The notes: generated by a model not told the origin, from the letters alone. 54,080 nt of DNA from Clostridia bacterium (GCA_017619495.1 JAFZSF010000018.1:1-54080), one strand, 5' to 3'; numbered from the stretch's first letter, positions 7,775 to 20,220 are shown. Translations and numbers: made by a program.

Positions 7775-9467
7775 AATAGAAAATCGGATTACCGGTGAAT
7801 TATCTGTTACACTAAAAGGCTATGGTTTCGTCGAGTTACCTAATCGCGACGAAGATATTTTTATTGCCAAAGACAATTTACATGGCGCCGTTGATGGTGA
7901 TATTGTTGAAATCCGTTATAAAAAGAAAAAACACAATGACCGCCCTGATGCCGAAGTAGTACGCGTCATTGCCCACCAAGACCAACCGGTAACGATTGAA
8001 AGCATCATGAAAAAATATAAATTGTTACCCAATTTTCCTGATGTCGTTTTACAAGAAGCCGAAAAAGTTAGTCATAAAAAGCTTAGTGATTGCATGCAAA
8101 ATCGTGTTGATTTGCGGGGTTTACCGATTATCACGATTGACCCAGCCGACGCCCGCGATTTAGATGATGCGGTCAGTTTAGTTGATAATGCCGACGGTAC
8201 CATAACCCTAGGCGTGCATATTGCCGATGTTTCCGAATATGTTACTGCGGACAGCGCGCTTGACAAAGAAGCTTATCGCCGTGGCACCAGTGTCTACTTT
8301 CCCGACCGCGTTTTGCCGATGTTACCCACCCAATTATCCAATGGTGTTTGTTCTTTGAATCCCAACGAACCGCGTCTAGCTTTGTCGGTTTTAATGAACT
8401 TGGATCAACATTACAATCTAATTAGCCACAAAATTCAAAAGTCACTGATTCAGTCAGTAACCCGTTTTTCATATGACGAAGTCCAAGCTATTTTAGACGG
8501 TCAAGTTGATCATCAACACCGTGGTATGTTACTACGCATGGCAGAAATCACCAAAAAGTTTGAACGCGACCGCCAGGCCCGTGGTGAGATTACTTTCAAT
8601 GTTCCAGAACCTAAAATTGTTTTGGACGAAAACGGACAAATTGCTTCAGTTTATTCTCAACCACACAATTTAAGCCACCGTATTATTGAAACTTTTATGG
8701 TCATGACCAACGAAGTTGTGGCTGAACATTGTTATAAATTACACTTACCATTCATATACCGTATCCACGAAAAACCCGACGCCTTAAAAGTAATTCGCTT
8801 TTTAAGTGCCTTAACGCCCTTTCAAGTACAACACCATATTGACTTTGAAAACCCGACCGGCTTTCAATATCAAGACATGTTAAACAACATTAAAGACGAA
8901 AATGTCAAAATTGTCGTATCTGGTTTAGCATTGCGTTCTATGCAGAAAGCTAAATATGATCCGCACTGTGTCGGTCATTACGCATTGGGGTCAACATATT
9001 ATTGCCACTTCACTTCCCCCATTCGACGCTACCCCGATTTAACCATACACCGCATTATCAAAATGTATTTAGATAATCAATTATCGGCTCCCCAAGTTGG
9101 ACGCTTGCAAGCGTTTGTTACTGCCGCCAGCCAACAATCGTCCCAAACCGAATTAGACGCTGTCGCTGCTGAACGCGAAGTGGACGCTTTGAAATGTGCC
9201 GAATATATGCAAGTCCATATTGGCGAAACATTTGACGGTATCGTTAATGGTATTACCGATTTCGGTGTCTTTGTCTATTTGCCCGCTAACACCGCCGAAG
9301 GTTTGGTACGCATAGAAAATTTACCGGACGATCATTATTTATACCACGATGACACGATGCAAATGATTGGTAAAAAGTCCAAAATTCGCATGGGCGACCC
9401 AATCAAAGTCAAGGTCATCGGCGTAAACTTGCACAAATCTAAAATTGAATTTTCCGCGAACTTTTAA
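7767..9467 (+). CDS. rnr: RNase R-type 3'-5' exoribonuclease (short form)
   Basis: A 566-aa RNB-family exoribonuclease for processive degradation of structured RNA. One cold-shock-type OB domain (KGYGFVELP...NLHGAVDGD, residues 15-45), the RNB catalytic domain with the metal-binding ITIDPADARDLDDA (about 122-135) and HIADVSEYV, and a C-terminal S1 domain (FDGIVNGITDFGVFV onward) are visible. Bacillota RNase R is normally above 700 aa: the N-terminal helix-turn-helix region and one cold-shock domain are missing. The GTG start directly follows a consensus promoter. There is no room upstream for a longer frame because the CBS gene is only 27 bp away. Confidence 0.93.
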   Translation: MSKIENRITGELSVTLKGYGFVELPNRDEDIFIAKDNLHGAVDGDIVEIRYKKKKHNDRPDAEVVRVIAHQDQPVTIESIMKKYKLLPNFPDVVLQEAEKVSHKKLSDCMQNRVDLRGLPIITIDPADARDLDDAVSLVDNADGTITLGVHIADVSEYVTADSALDKEAYRRGTSVYFPDRVLPMLPTQLSNGVCSLNPNEPRLALSVLMNLDQHYNLISHKIQKSLIQSVTRFSYDEVQAILDGQVDHQHRGMLLRMAEITKKFERDRQARGEITFNVPEPKIVLDENGQIASVYSQPHNLSHRIIETFMVMTNEVVAEHCYKLHLPFIYRIHEKPDALKVIRFLSALTPFQVQHHIDFENPTGFQYQDMLNNIKDENVKIVVSGLALRSMQKAKYDPHCVGHYALGSTYYCHFTSPIRRYPDLTIHRIIKMYLDNQLSAPQVGRLQAFVTAASQQSSQTELDAVAAEREVDALKCAEYMQVHIGETFDGIVNGITDFGVFVYLPANTAEGLVRIENLPDDHYLYHDDTMQMIGKKSKIRMGDPIKVKVIGVNLHKSKIEFSANF

Positions 9468-9477
9468 TGATAACGAA

Positions 9478-9508
9478 AAAAGGCTTCACGACGAAGCCTT
9501 TTATTTTT
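9478..9508. terminator. Bidirectional intrinsic terminator between rnr and the ABC transporter gene
   Basis: A 10-bp perfect stem (AAAAGGCTTC / GAAGCCTTTT) with a 5-nt loop is followed by a T-run on the plus strand and preceded by an A-run that serves the minus strand. It lies between two converging genes. Confidence 0.85.
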
Positions 9509-9519
9509 TTGGTTCATGG

Positions 9520-12486
9520 TTAGCGATTATTGATACTGTCAATCGGGTTTTTGCGGGCAATTCTGTAAACTGGTAATAAAGTTGAGATAAAGGCAACCCC
9601 CAAGCTGACCGCAATCAACAAACCAATTTGTCGGATACCAACCGTTAATAAAGTAATTTGGAACCCGAGTTCTTGGTACAAACTGCGGTTGATAAAGAAC
9701 GCCGCCACAAAAGTCGCAATTGTTGCCAAAGCGAAGTTAATTATCGCAATCACAAAACTTTCCGAAAAGAAAATTGAGAAGACATCTTTCTTGCCGGCAC
9801 CAATCGCACGCAAAACACCAATTTCGCGTTTTTTGTAGTTAATACTAATTGAAATAAAGTTCATTAACAAGAAGCTGGCAAAGACGGCAAAGCCAATACC
9901 AACATACAAGAAAACTTGTTTCATGTTGACAATCATGCTAGCGAAATTATCAATTTGGAACGAAGCCGAGAATTGAACATTATAACCATTACCATTATTG
10001 TTGTAGGTTACCAAATCTTTAACCAACGCATAATCCGAGTTATTACCTTTTAAACGCGTAATTAAATAGTCACAACCAGTGAACATTTCTTGGTAGCGGT
10101 TACTGGTCATAATGACCATGTCACCATTTGAATAATAACCAGGTTCATTATTCCATTGCGAATAAGAGTTACTGTAATGGATATCATAGTAACCATTTGT
10201 AATGGCAACAACTTCAAATTCGTACAAGGTATCGCCATTACGATTTTCAATGGTATATTTCAGTCCACCATCCAACAAAGCTTGCGGATCCGAAGTATCG
10301 TCTAAATAACTGGGGAAATTTTGGGTAATAATGACTTGATTATCTTGCAAATGATTAATATCAACACCAGCTTTAATATATTCCAGACCATTATCAACAA
10401 AGTTCCAGTACTGTTCGTCGGTTTCAGCATCAGCAGGCTTGTTATCGCCTTTACTGGGGTTATAATATAGTGTTTCGGCGGTATGGTTACCCCAGTAGTC
10501 GGTTACAGTTCTTGTCACCTTGTGAATGTCGTATTCCTTTTGGATTTGTTCAAGGGTATAAATATAATTTTTATAAAGCGAACTACTCCAATCTGGTTTT
10601 TCGTCACCGAGGTAGTATTTTAATTCACGCGACATAGTGTAACCGTCTGCTAAACTATTATATTTACTGGGTGCAACATAGCACATATTCAAAAGACCAT
10701 AGCTGGTAAGGCTTTGAATTTCATAATAAGAGATAAAACTCTGCATACTACCATTGGAACTGTTAGTTGCATCGGCTTCCGCAGTATATTTTGAAACATC
10801 AGTGTCGTCGCGCACGATACCGACGATTTTAGCGCCCTCATTGTGCCCTGAAACCCAAACATCATGTTCATCATCATAGTAAGTGTCAATATATTTAGAC
10901 AAACCAGCACCATTAAAAGTTTTTCCGCTAAGGTCACTAAATTTTTCAATGTTCTTATAATTGCGTTTAATACAATTAAACATGTGTTCGGAAATTACCA
11001 CTTCATCATCAGCAGTCGGATAGCTTCCGTCAATTAATTGCAATTTAAGATCCGTAGCCACGGTTGCGTCCAAAGGTAAAACCCCGGATAATGTCATACC
11101 GTAAATTGAAGGTCCATAGGAATAACTACTGCTGGATTGGTCTTTGGGTTCGGCATTGTTCAACGAATATGAAGCACCGGAAGAATAATAGGAATCCTTA
11201 CCCGGGTTAATAACTTCAAAAAAATTGTAATCAGTATGCCTTGCCTTAATTTTGGCAGCAGCGTCCTTGGTCATACCATTGGTTGATTTATAGCCATTTT
11301 GGTCAATTTCCACCGCGGAAATCGGTAAGTTGTGCGTATTGGTCATTTTCAAACTTTCATAAGTCGAAGTCGCAACATTGAAACTGGCCATTGTATCAGC
11401 AAGACCAAACAGCGCAAACGCTACAAATGATAATAAAATGGTAAAGAACAAACGAATAGGCTTATGTTTTAAGGAACTTGAACCCATTTTGAAAGCATCT
11501 TTGATTTTCATCTTAGAACGAATTAGCTTAAATTGTTTTGGGTCATAGTTTTTCAGAGCCACATCTTCTTTGGTGGTACTTTTGAACACTTCGCGATTAC
11601 CATCATCGGTAATAAAAGCCGTTTTCTTAATTTCACGATTCGGCTTTTCGTCAAACGAAATAATGGTATCTTGGTGGTCAGTGTTGGCGATAATCATTTG
11701 GTTGATTTTAACCAAATCATCTTTGTTCAACTGTTGACCTTTTTTAATATGGATAATTTTGTCATCAATAAAACTAACGCCAGAGGCACTCTTATCGGCA
11801 GCTACTTCGTGCTTAGTGTTATCACTGATAATATGACCATCTTTCAATTCAATTACGCGGTCACCATAAATTTCCGCAAATTCACGGTCGTGCGAAACGA
11901 TAATCACCAATTTTTCTTGGGACAATTTTTTCAAAGTGTCCATAACTTGCTTACCAGTGTTACTATCCAACGCCCCCGTCGGTTCGTCAGCCATAATAAT
12001 CTCTGGATCTTTAATCAGTGCACGCGCAATCGCAACACGCTGTTTTTGACCACCGGAAAGTTGGTTTGGTTTGCGTCTATAATAACCAGACAAATCGACT
12101 TTATCTAACAGTGCATTGACGGCGGCGTTATCAGCTTTCTTACCTTGTAATTCCAAAGCCAATGCTAAGTTCTTACCAATCGTAAATTCTTCCAAGATGT
12201 TATACTCCTGAAAGATAAAACCGATAAAAGTGTTACGATAAGCGTCAAAATCGCTTTGTTTGAAATCCTTAGATGATTTGCCTTTAATTAAAATTTCACC
12301 ATCATTAAAGGTATCCAGACCACCAATAGAATTTAAGAGAGTGGATTTACCACTACCACTTTTACCAAGTAAGAAAACCATACCGGTTTCCGGAAAATCA
12401 ATGCTAACCCGATCAAGTGCCACAACCTGCTTGACATCTTTTCCTTTAATTTTGTAGATCTTCGTTAAGTTTTTAACTGATAACAT
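9520..12486 (-). CDS. ABC transporter, fused ATPase-permease of the MacB/FtsX type
   Basis: A 988-aa fusion. The N-terminal ATPase (about residues 1-225) has Walker A GKSGSGKST (41-49), the signature LSGGQKQR (about 143), Walker B IIMADEP and the switch histidine in VSHD. A linker leads to a first membrane helix near 345-370 (FFTILLSFVAFALFGLA), then an extracellular domain of roughly 450 residues rich in Tyr, Ser and Asp. Three C-terminal helices contain the FtsX-like GVLRAIGAGKKDVFSIFF motif. Such proteins work as mechanotransmission exporters or resistance and surface-assembly factors. AAGGTAGG precedes the ATG. It is monocistronic; a TATAGT lies upstream but no convincing -35 was found. 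The substrate is unknown. Confidence 0.9.
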   Translation of the reverse strand: MLSVKNLTKIYKIKGKDVKQVVALDRVSIDFPETGMVFLLGKSGSGKSTLLNSIGGLDTFNDGEILIKGKSSKDFKQSDFDAYRNTFIGFIFQEYNILEEFTIGKNLALALELQGKKADNAAVNALLDKVDLSGYYRRKPNQLSGGQKQRVAIARALIKDPEIIMADEPTGALDSNTGKQVMDTLKKLSQEKLVIIVSHDREFAEIYGDRVIELKDGHIISDNTKHEVAADKSASGVSFIDDKIIHIKKGQQLNKDDLVKINQMIIANTDHQDTIISFDEKPNREIKKTAFITDDGNREVFKSTTKEDVALKNYDPKQFKLIRSKMKIKDAFKMGSSSLKHKPIRLFFTILLSFVAFALFGLADTMASFNVATSTYESLKMTNTHNLPISAVEIDQNGYKSTNGMTKDAAAKIKARHTDYNFFEVINPGKDSYYSSGASYSLNNAEPKDQSSSSYSYGPSIYGMTLSGVLPLDATVATDLKLQLIDGSYPTADDEVVISEHMFNCIKRNYKNIEKFSDLSGKTFNGAGLSKYIDTYYDDEHDVWVSGHNEGAKIVGIVRDDTDVSKYTAEADATNSSNGSMQSFISYYEIQSLTSYGLLNMCYVAPSKYNSLADGYTMSRELKYYLGDEKPDWSSSLYKNYIYTLEQIQKEYDIHKVTRTVTDYWGNHTAETLYYNPSKGDNKPADAETDEQYWNFVDNGLEYIKAGVDINHLQDNQVIITQNFPSYLDDTSDPQALLDGGLKYTIENRNGDTLYEFEVVAITNGYYDIHYSNSYSQWNNEPGYYSNGDMVIMTSNRYQEMFTGCDYLITRLKGNNSDYALVKDLVTYNNNGNGYNVQFSASFQIDNFASMIVNMKQVFLYVGIGFAVFASFLLMNFISISINYKKREIGVLRAIGAGKKDVFSIFFSESFVIAIINFALATIATFVAAFFINRSLYQELGFQITLLTVGIRQIGLLIAVSLGVAFISTLLPVYRIARKNPIDSINNR

Positions 12487-12584
12487 TTTTACCTACCTTT
12501 TAATAAAGTTTAGATTACTATAAACGCTAACACAAGCATATTTTATTTGTTAATAAATACAAATTTTAAATTTCCAATTTACAA

Positions 12585-12616
12585 AAAGAAGTTTCGCCGA
12601 GTGACGAAACTTCTTT
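12585..12616 (-). terminator. Intrinsic terminator of rpoB-rpoC-secG
   Basis: A 12-bp perfect stem (AAAGAAGTTTCG / CGAAACTTCTTT) with an 8-nt loop, followed by a T-stretch when read on the minus strand, lies 5 nt after the secG stop. Confidence 0.9.
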
Positions 12617-12621
12617 GATGA

Positions 12622-12957
12622 TTATTCTGTTGCACCACTCATATTAAAGATACCGAACATGATAAAGAAAACAATAGTCAAAACGGCAATCGTGCAAGCA
12701 CAAATGATAATCAAATTGCGGATACGACCAAGATTATTTTTGTTACGATTTTTGGTGTAGTAACTTTCCGCGGCACCAGTAATGGCGTTAGTGCCAGTGC
12801 CATTATCCGGCGGGGATACCAAGATTGCCACAATCATAATGATACTTATCAAACTGATCAAGCCAATGATAATACCTTGCATAACCGGAAAACTGTCCGC
12901 AATCCACTTGGGGCGCTCCGACGGAGCCATTAATAAATTAATCAAATTATTTAACAT
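12622..12957 (-). CDS. secG: Preprotein translocase subunit SecG
   Basis: A 111-aa protein with two membrane helices (about 29-49, [20 protein letters not shown], and about 83-105). They are joined by a loop reading [19 protein letters not shown], which matches the SecG pattern of a Gly/Ser-rich turn followed by a basic segment. SecG is the accessory subunit of the SecYEG channel. It is longer than usual (about 75-80 aa) owing to an N-terminal extension. The start overlaps the rpoC stop by 11 nt, implying coupling with RNA polymerase expression. A SecG gene directly behind rpoC is an unusual neighbourhood. Confidence 0.75.
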   Translation of the reverse strand: MLNNLINLLMAPSERPKWIADSFPVMQGIIIGLISLISIIMIVAILVSPPDNGTGTNAITGAAESYYTKNRNKNNLGRIRNLIIICACTIAVLTIVFFIMFGIFNMSGATE

Positions 12958-15900
12958 TTTTGTACCCTACATTTTGATAAAATTTCATACCAGTACCAGC
13001 TGGAATCAGCTTACCAAAGATAACATTTTCTTTAAGACCTTGTAAGTGGTCAACTTTATTTTTGACTGCAGCGTCGACCAATACAGAACTGGTTTCTTGG
13101 AAGGACGCAGCCGACAAGAAACTATCTGTGCGCAATGCAGCTTTGGTAATTGGCAATAAGACACGAGTTGCACGCGCTGGTTTTTTACCGTCGTTAATTG
13201 CCAACAAGTTCTTGTGTTCAAATTCAATGACATCGACCACTGAACCAATTTGGAAATCAGTGTCGCCAGCATCTTCGATTTTAACTTTCTTCAACATCTG
13301 TCTTACAATTATTTCCAAATGCTTATTGTTAATCGAAATATCTTGTGTTTTATAAACTTTAATGATTTCAGTAATCAAGTAATCTTGTACCGCTTTAATA
13401 CCTTTGTTACGCAAAATATCGTGCGGATTGAAGACACCTTCGGTCAAAGCTGAACCCGGTTCCACTACATCGCCCTTCTTGACGATCACTTTCATACTGG
13501 CTGGAATCAAGTACGGAACTTCTTTACCTTCGTTAGTCTTAATCACGACTTCAACACGCTTTTCAATTGGGTTAACAGCAGAAACAGTACCACCAACATC
13601 GCTGACCAAAACCACCCCCTTGGGAACGCGCGCTTCCAAAACTTCTTCAACACGCGGCAAACCTTCGGTAATGTTTGAAACCGCAATACCACCACTGTGC
13701 TTGGTACGCATGGTTAACTGAGTACCCGGTTCACCAATGGATTGAGCAGCAATAATACCGACTGGCTCACCCACGCTAACGATTTCGTGACCACTCATAT
13801 CGCGACCATAACATTTAGCGCAGACACCGTGTTTACATTTACAAGTCAATACGCTACGAATCTCAACTTCTTTAATACCAGCAGCTTCAATGCGATCAGC
13901 AGCTTCATCGGAAATCATAGTATCAGCGTGAACCAAAACTTCTTTGGTCTTCGGATCAACAACATCACGCACGGCGAAACGACCTTTAATACGGCTGGCC
14001 AAGTGTTTGACATAACCGTCCATACGCAATTCAGTCATAACCATACCCTTCGGCTTTTCACCCAGAGTAGCGAAACAGTCTTCTTCGGTAACAATAACAT
14101 CTTGTGCTACATCGACCAAACGACGCGTCAAGTAACCAGCGTCAGAGGTCTTCAATGCTGTATCAGCCAAACCTTTACGACCACCACGCGATGATAAGAA
14201 GTATTCTAACGGAGACAGACCTAAACGATAGCAACCTTTCGTTGGGACATCTTCTTTTTGTCCAGAAACATTCGCGATAATACCACGCATACCAGATAGC
14301 TGCATAATCTGTTTGTTTGAACCACGCGCACCAGATGTTGCCATCATACGAATAGGATTTGTTTTACCCAAAACACTAATTACATCATCTTGAATTTTAT
14401 CGGTAGCTTCTTTCCACAAAGCGATATTGCGGTCTAATTTTTCATCAAGGCTCAACTCACCTTCGGCATAAGCTTGTTCAATCTTTTTAACCTTTGCTTC
14501 GGTATCCTTAATAATTTGTTCACGATCAGCAGGAATAGTAGCATCGAAAACTGACAATGAAATTGAACCCAAAGTTGAATATTTGAAACCAACAGTTTTA
14601 ATCTTATCAATTGATTCACTAGTCACAGTAGCACCATGAACTTCAAAGATTTTAACGATCAAATTGTTGATATCTTTCTTGACAACTTCTTTGTTATATT
14701 CATAAGCGAATTTATTTTCCGGCTTACTACGATCAACAATACCAATATCTTGCGGGAAACATTGGTTGAATAAGATACGACCAACAGTAGTTTCCACACG
14801 ACCGAATTCTTCTACTTCGTCCATGTTACCTTCAATTTCAAAGTTTGAACGACGCACTTGAATTTTAGCATGCAAATCCAATTCGCCAACATTATAGGCG
14901 TAAATTGCTTCGTTTTCGTCTTTGTAAATATTACCCTCACCTTTGGCACCATCAATTTGTTGGGTCATATAGTAGCAACCCAAAATAATATCCTGTGTCG
15001 GAGTAACAACGGATTTTGAATCACTTGGTTTCAAAATATTATTTGAAGCCAACATCAAAATACGGGCTTCGGCTTGGGCTTCTGGGGACAACGGAACATG
15101 GACGGTCATTTGGTCACCATCAAAGTCCGCGTTAAACGCAGTACAAACCAAGGGGTGTAAACGAATCGCACGACCATCAATCAAAACTGGTTCAAAAGCT
15201 TGAATTGATAATTTGTGCAATGTGGGTTGTCGGTTCAACAAAACCGGATGGTCACGAACGACTTCTTCCAAAATATCCCAAACTTGTGGTTTTTCGCGTT
15301 CAATCAAACGCTTAGCACTACGGCTGTGATGAGCCAAGCCCATATCAACCAATTTTTTCATAACAAATGGTTTGAATAATTCTAATGCCATTTCTTTAGG
15401 TAAACCAACTTGATAGTGCTTCAATTCCGGACCAACAACAATAACCGTTCGACCTGAATAGTCAACACGCTTACCTAACAAATTATTACGGAAACGACCT
15501 TGTTTACCACGCAAACCCTCGGCCAATGATTTTAACGGACGACCTTTGGCACCTTGCACTGCTTTACCACGGCGACCGTTATCAATTAATGCATCAACAG
15601 CTTCTTGTAACATACGCTTTTCGTTACGAATAATAACTTCGGGTGCACCCAATGAAATTAATTTTTTCAAACGGTTATTACGGTTAATAACACGACGATA
15701 CAAGTCATTAACATCGGTTGTTGCGAAGCGACCACCATCAATTTGTACCATCGGACGCAATTCCGGCGGAGTTACCGGTAAAACATCCATAACCATCCAT
15801 TCCGGACGGTTGCCACTTTGCTTAAATGATTCCAACAAATCTAAGCGTTTAATGGCTTTTTCGCGTTTGGCACCTTTACCAGATGCAATGATTTCGTTAC

Positions 15901-16474
15901 ATTCTTTAATTTCTTTATCTAAGTCCAAAGCCGCTAGCATTGATTTAATTGCTTCGGCACCCATACCATATTTAAATGAATTGGCACCAAATTTTTCTAA
16001 TGCTTCATGTAATTCACGGTCAGACAAAATTTGACCATAAGTTAAAGTGGTTTTGCCAGGATCAATCACAACGAAGGAAACAAAATAAATTACTTGTTCC
16101 AAGTTTTTAATGGTCATATTTAACAAAGTACCAATCTTAGATGGAACACCTTTGAAATACCAAATGTGAACAACCGGTGCCGCCAGTTCAATGTGGCCCA
16201 TGCGTTCGCGACGCACGATTGAACGCGTAACTTCTACACCGCACTTGTCGCAAACAGTTCCTTTATAGCGGATTAATTTATATTTACCGCAGGAACATTG
16301 CCAATCTTTCTTAGGTCCAAAGATGCGTTCACAAAACAAGCCATCTTTTTCTGGTTTTTGGGTACGATAGTTAATCGTTTCAGGTTTAGTAACTTCACCA
16401 TGACTCCATTCACGGATTTTATCTGGGCTGGCAATACTGATTTTCAAACTTTCAAAATTATTTAACTCAAACAT
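12947..16474 (-). CDS. rpoC: DNA-directed RNA polymerase subunit beta'
   Basis: A 1175-aa beta' subunit. The N-terminal zinc finger cysteines lie at about residues 60, 62, 75 and 78. The catalytic Mg-binding NADFDGDQM occurs near residue 448. The second zinc site ([13 protein letters not shown]) and the bridge-helix/trigger-loop regions ([24 protein letters not shown]) are present. Length is typical of Bacillota. A strong Shine-Dalgarno (AAGGAGAAGG) precedes the ATG. It lies 20 nt downstream of rpoB in the same operon. Confidence 0.98.
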   Translation of the reverse strand: MFELNNFESLKISIASPDKIREWSHGEVTKPETINYRTQKPEKDGLFCERIFGPKKDWQCSCGKYKLIRYKGTVCDKCGVEVTRSIVRRERMGHIELAAPVVHIWYFKGVPSKIGTLLNMTIKNLEQVIYFVSFVVIDPGKTTLTYGQILSDRELHEALEKFGANSFKYGMGAEAIKSMLAALDLDKEIKECNEIIASGKGAKREKAIKRLDLLESFKQSGNRPEWMVMDVLPVTPPELRPMVQIDGGRFATTDVNDLYRRVINRNNRLKKLISLGAPEVIIRNEKRMLQEAVDALIDNGRRGKAVQGAKGRPLKSLAEGLRGKQGRFRNNLLGKRVDYSGRTVIVVGPELKHYQVGLPKEMALELFKPFVMKKLVDMGLAHHSRSAKRLIEREKPQVWDILEEVVRDHPVLLNRQPTLHKLSIQAFEPVLIDGRAIRLHPLVCTAFNADFDGDQMTVHVPLSPEAQAEARILMLASNNILKPSDSKSVVTPTQDIILGCYYMTQQIDGAKGEGNIYKDENEAIYAYNVGELDLHAKIQVRRSNFEIEGNMDEVEEFGRVETTVGRILFNQCFPQDIGIVDRSKPENKFAYEYNKEVVKKDINNLIVKIFEVHGATVTSESIDKIKTVGFKYSTLGSISLSVFDATIPADREQIIKDTEAKVKKIEQAYAEGELSLDEKLDRNIALWKEATDKIQDDVISVLGKTNPIRMMATSGARGSNKQIMQLSGMRGIIANVSGQKEDVPTKGCYRLGLSPLEYFLSSRGGRKGLADTALKTSDAGYLTRRLVDVAQDVIVTEEDCFATLGEKPKGMVMTELRMDGYVKHLASRIKGRFAVRDVVDPKTKEVLVHADTMISDEAADRIEAAGIKEVEIRSVLTCKCKHGVCAKCYGRDMSGHEIVSVGEPVGIIAAQSIGEPGTQLTMRTKHSGGIAVSNITEGLPRVEEVLEARVPKGVVLVSDVGGTVSAVNPIEKRVEVVIKTNEGKEVPYLIPASMKVIVKKGDVVEPGSALTEGVFNPHDILRNKGIKAVQDYLITEIIKVYKTQDISINNKHLEIIVRQMLKKVKIEDAGDTDFQIGSVVDVIEFEHKNLLAINDGKKPARATRVLLPITKAALRTDSFLSAASFQETSSVLVDAAVKNKVDHLQGLKENVIFGKLIPAGTGMKFYQNVGYKNVK

Positions 16475-16494
16475 TTTCTTTTTCCTTCTCCTTA

Positions 16495-19400
16495 TTATTC
16501 CTCATCAAACAATTGTTCAATATCGAACATTTCTAAGTCATCAGCAGCAGGTTCTTCGACTTTTTCTTGATCAAATTCGATTTCAGCTTCGGTTTCTTGC
16601 TTTTCGTCAGCTTCAACATTAGCTAACATTTCCGCATCATCAACCAACGCATCAATCTTTTCTAATTCGACTTCTTTCTTGTCGGCAGTATAAATACCAA
16701 CATCAAAGCCAAGACCTTGTAATTCACGAATCATAACTTTACTTGCTTCTGGAATACCTGGATCAGGCAATTTAGTGCCATTAACAATTGAAACATAAGT
16801 TTTGGTACGACCTTGCACATCATCAGATTTAACGGTCAACATTTCTTGTAAGATATGGGCGGCACCATAAGCTTCCAAAGCCCAGACCTCCATTTCACCC
16901 ATACGCTGACCACCGAATTGGGCTTTACCACCCAACGGCTGTTGCGTTACCAAACTATATGCACCAGTTGAACGAGCGTGAATCTTGGTATCAACCATGT
17001 GGTGTAATTTCAACATGTACATATAACCGACAGTAGTACGGTTTTGGAATGGTTCACCAGTACGACCATCATACAATTGCATCTTACCATCTTCCGGTAA
17101 ACCGTTTTTGCGTAACAATTCTTGAATATCGTTTTCATTAGCACCATTGAAGACCGGAGTTGCAACTTTCCAACCTAAAGTCTTAGCCACTAAGCCCAAA
17201 GAAACTTCCAACAACTGACCAATATTCAAACGCGAAGGAACACCCAACGGGTTCAAAACAATATCAACCGGAGTTCCATCAGCCATGTACGGCATATCTT
17301 CAACTGGCAAAATCTTAGAAACAATACCCTTGTTACCATGACGACCGGTCATCTTATCACCAACTTTAATGTTGCGTTTTTGTGCGATGGTAACTTTAAT
17401 AATTTCATTAACGCCAACATCCATTTCATCGTGGTTCTTACGACTGAAACATTCTACGGCAACAACGACACCATCTTTACCATTTTCAACACGCATTGAC
17501 GAATCACGCACTTCACGCGATTTTTCACCAAAGATGGCGCGCAACAAGCGTTCTTCTGGTGTTAACTCAGACTCACCTTTCGGAGTAACCTTACCAACCA
17601 AGATATCACCAGTACGAACGAATGAACCCACACGCACAATACCGCGTTCGTCAAGGTTCGCCAAGGCATCTTCACTTAAATTCGGAATATCACGCGTAAT
17701 TTCCTCATCACCCAATTTGGTAGTACGCACTTTACATTCTTTCAAGTGTAAAGCAATTGAAGTAAACTTATCTTCTTTAACAACGCGTTCAGAAATCAAG
17801 ATCGCGTCCTCAAAGTTGTAACCTTCCCAGTTCATATAGGCGACGCACATGTTTTTTCCGATTGCCAATTCCCCATTGCAGGTAGCGTAACCATCGGTAA
17901 TAATTTCGCCAGCCTTAACTTTATCACCTTTACGCACAATCGGTTTTTGGTTAATACAAGCTTCTTCGTTGTAACGAGTAAATTTAGTCAATTTATAGAA
18001 ATCGTGTTCATGGTTATCGTCGCGCTCAATTACAATTTGGTCACCAGTTACCGAAATAACAGTACCAGCGGCCTTAGCGGTCAACATAACATTACTATCC
18101 AACGCAGCACGGTGTTCCAAACCGGTTGCAACCAATGGAACTTCGGTCTTGATTAAAGATACCGCTTGGCGTTGCATGTTAGAACCCAACAAAGCACGAC
18201 CCGTATCATCATTACTCAGGAAAGGAATTAAAGCGGTTGCCAAAGAAACGAATTGACGCGGGCTGGCATCAATATAATCAACGCTTTCGCGCGGCATATC
18301 CAAGATAATATCGCGGTGACGGCAAGTAACAAATTCATGTAACAAGCGACCTTCTTCGTCCAATGGTTCGGTTGCTTGGGCCACATAGAAAGCGTCTTCT
18401 TCATCAGCGGTTAAATAATCTACGATATCGGTAACTTTACCAGTAGCCTTGTCAATACGACGCAACGGCGCAGTAATGAAACCATATTCGTTAATTTGTG
18501 CGAACATAGCCAAACTGTTAACCAAACCAATCGATTGACCTTCGGGAGTTTCAACCGCACAAAGACGACCATTATGGGTATAGTGCAAGTCACGGACTTC
18601 ACTGGTAGCGCGTTCCTTTACGATACCACCTGGACCAACGGCTGTAATTTTACGCTTTTGAGTAATTTCGGTTAAAGGGTTATTGGTATCCATCACATGG
18701 GACAATTGCGATACGGCACAGAAGTCACGCAAAGCACGCGTAATCGCTTTCGCATTAATAATATTTAACGGATTGATTGACTTGCTGTTGATTTCCATGG
18801 TTTGCATAGTTTCACGCATGCTATTGCGTAATTTCAACATACCATCTTTAAAGTGACGCGCCATCAAGTCACCAACCGTATTTAAGCGACGGTTACCCAA
18901 GTGGTCAATGTTATCCTCGTAGCCAACGCCGTCACACATATTCAACAAATAAGAAACCGAAGCAATAATATCATCGCGGTGTAAGTGACGCATTACCAAT
19001 TCTTTGGCATTTTCTTTAACGGCTTTAATCTTTTCTGCCTTGGTGTTTTTACCTTCCAAAACTTTTAACAAAGTTGGATAGTGAACCAATTCTTTAATAC
19101 CAGTATCGTGTTCGGTGCAATCCAAATATGCGTTGACATTAACACGGTTATTACCAATTACTTGAACAGCATCGCCAAGTTCATTCTTAATTGTAACAAC
19201 ATTAATACCGGCATTTTGAATTTTATCAGCCGTTTGCTTATCAATTTCGGTATCATGAGGTACAACAATTTTACCGTTGATTTTAATATCTTCGGCAGCA
19301 ATGTGTTTCAAAATACGTGTACTGATGCAAAGTTTTTTGTTGAATTTATAACGACCAACAACTGCCAAGTCATAATTCGGGAAGGTAAAGAACATGCTGT

Positions 19401-20220
19401 TCAAGCTGCTTTCCATAACATCGGCGTTTGGTAATTCTGATGGACGCATTTTGCGTGACAATTCCAACAAGGCTTTTTCCTTAGATACTTGTTCGCCGCC
19501 GTCATTCAATTTATCAATTGTCGCTTTTAAAACTGGGTGATGAGCAAAAGTTTCTAATAATTCTTGATCATTCCCTAAGTCCAAAGCACGCAAGAAAGTT
19601 ACCAAATTAACCTTGTTAGCCTTGTTCGGACTAACCGAAATAATATTGTTAACATCTTTGGTCATTTCAATATAAGCACCATGCGTTGGGCTCATCGTGC
19701 ATTCGATAATTTCTTTGCCAGTTTTATGGTCCTTAGAACGATTGAAATAGACACTTGGACTCTTGATAATTTGGTTAACGATAACACGCGCTACCCCATT
19801 AACAATGAAATAACCGCTGTCGGTCATTTGCGGAACATCACCCAAGAAAACATCTTGTTCGATGACTTCGTTAGTTTTGTGCCCTTCGGCGTCTTCTTTA
19901 AATACTACACGCACTTTTACACGCAATGGTTTTACATACATTTGACCACGACGCAAACATTCACTTTCGTTATATTTCGCATCATCACTGATGTAATAAT
20001 CCAAGAAGTACACTTCACATTTACCAGAGTAATCAGTAATGGGATTAAATTCATCTAACACTTCGCGAATGCCTTGGTTAATGAAACGCTTAAAACTCTC
20101 CTTTTGAATGTCTAAAAGATAGGGGACCGGAAGCAACTCCGGAACTCTGCGGAATGTCATACGCTCCGTTTTTCCGTAGGTGTCCTTAAAAAGTCCCGTC
20201 TTTTTAAGATTAACAGCCAT
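16495..20220 (-). CDS. rpoB: DNA-directed RNA polymerase subunit beta
   Basis: A 1241-aa beta subunit from the chosen start. The rifampicin-pocket region reads [22 protein letters not shown]. The [12 protein letters not shown] and [21 protein letters not shown] motifs are intact, and the C-terminus has an acidic tail of about 80 residues. The ATG at 20218-20220 ([10 protein letters not shown]) is preferred because AAGGAAGG precedes it by 5 nt; an in-frame upstream ATG lacks such a site and would add an atypical extension. It is the first gene of rpoB-rpoC-secG. The usual rplJ-rplL genes are absent upstream, where an unrelated gene and a terminator lie. Confidence 0.97.
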   Translation of the reverse strand: MAVNLKKTGLFKDTYGKTERMTFRRVPELLPVPYLLDIQKESFKRFINQGIREVLDEFNPITDYSGKCEVYFLDYYISDDAKYNESECLRRGQMYVKPLRVKVRVVFKEDAEGHKTNEVIEQDVFLGDVPQMTDSGYFIVNGVARVIVNQIIKSPSVYFNRSKDHKTGKEIIECTMSPTHGAYIEMTKDVNNIISVSPNKANKVNLVTFLRALDLGNDQELLETFAHHPVLKATIDKLNDGGEQVSKEKALLELSRKMRPSELPNADVMESSLNSMFFTFPNYDLAVVGRYKFNKKLCISTRILKHIAAEDIKINGKIVVPHDTEIDKQTADKIQNAGINVVTIKNELGDAVQVIGNNRVNVNAYLDCTEHDTGIKELVHYPTLLKVLEGKNTKAEKIKAVKENAKELVMRHLHRDDIIASVSYLLNMCDGVGYEDNIDHLGNRRLNTVGDLMARHFKDGMLKLRNSMRETMQTMEINSKSINPLNIINAKAITRALRDFCAVSQLSHVMDTNNPLTEITQKRKITAVGPGGIVKERATSEVRDLHYTHNGRLCAVETPEGQSIGLVNSLAMFAQINEYGFITAPLRRIDKATGKVTDIVDYLTADEEDAFYVAQATEPLDEEGRLLHEFVTCRHRDIILDMPRESVDYIDASPRQFVSLATALIPFLSNDDTGRALLGSNMQRQAVSLIKTEVPLVATGLEHRAALDSNVMLTAKAAGTVISVTGDQIVIERDDNHEHDFYKLTKFTRYNEEACINQKPIVRKGDKVKAGEIITDGYATCNGELAIGKNMCVAYMNWEGYNFEDAILISERVVKEDKFTSIALHLKECKVRTTKLGDEEITRDIPNLSEDALANLDERGIVRVGSFVRTGDILVGKVTPKGESELTPEERLLRAIFGEKSREVRDSSMRVENGKDGVVVAVECFSRKNHDEMDVGVNEIIKVTIAQKRNIKVGDKMTGRHGNKGIVSKILPVEDMPYMADGTPVDIVLNPLGVPSRLNIGQLLEVSLGLVAKTLGWKVATPVFNGANENDIQELLRKNGLPEDGKMQLYDGRTGEPFQNRTTVGYMYMLKLHHMVDTKIHARSTGAYSLVTQQPLGGKAQFGGQRMGEMEVWALEAYGAAHILQEMLTVKSDDVQGRTKTYVSIVNGTKLPDPGIPEASKVMIRELQGLGFDVGIYTADKKEVELEKIDALVDDAEMLANVEADEKQETEAEIEFDQEKVEEPAADDLEMFDIEQLFDEE

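Noticed and set aside
12947..20220. Long antisense open frames on the plus strand opposite rpoB and rpoC
   Set aside because: They lack ribosome binding sites and recognisable protein features, and they mirror the codon structure of the strongly supported polymerase genes.
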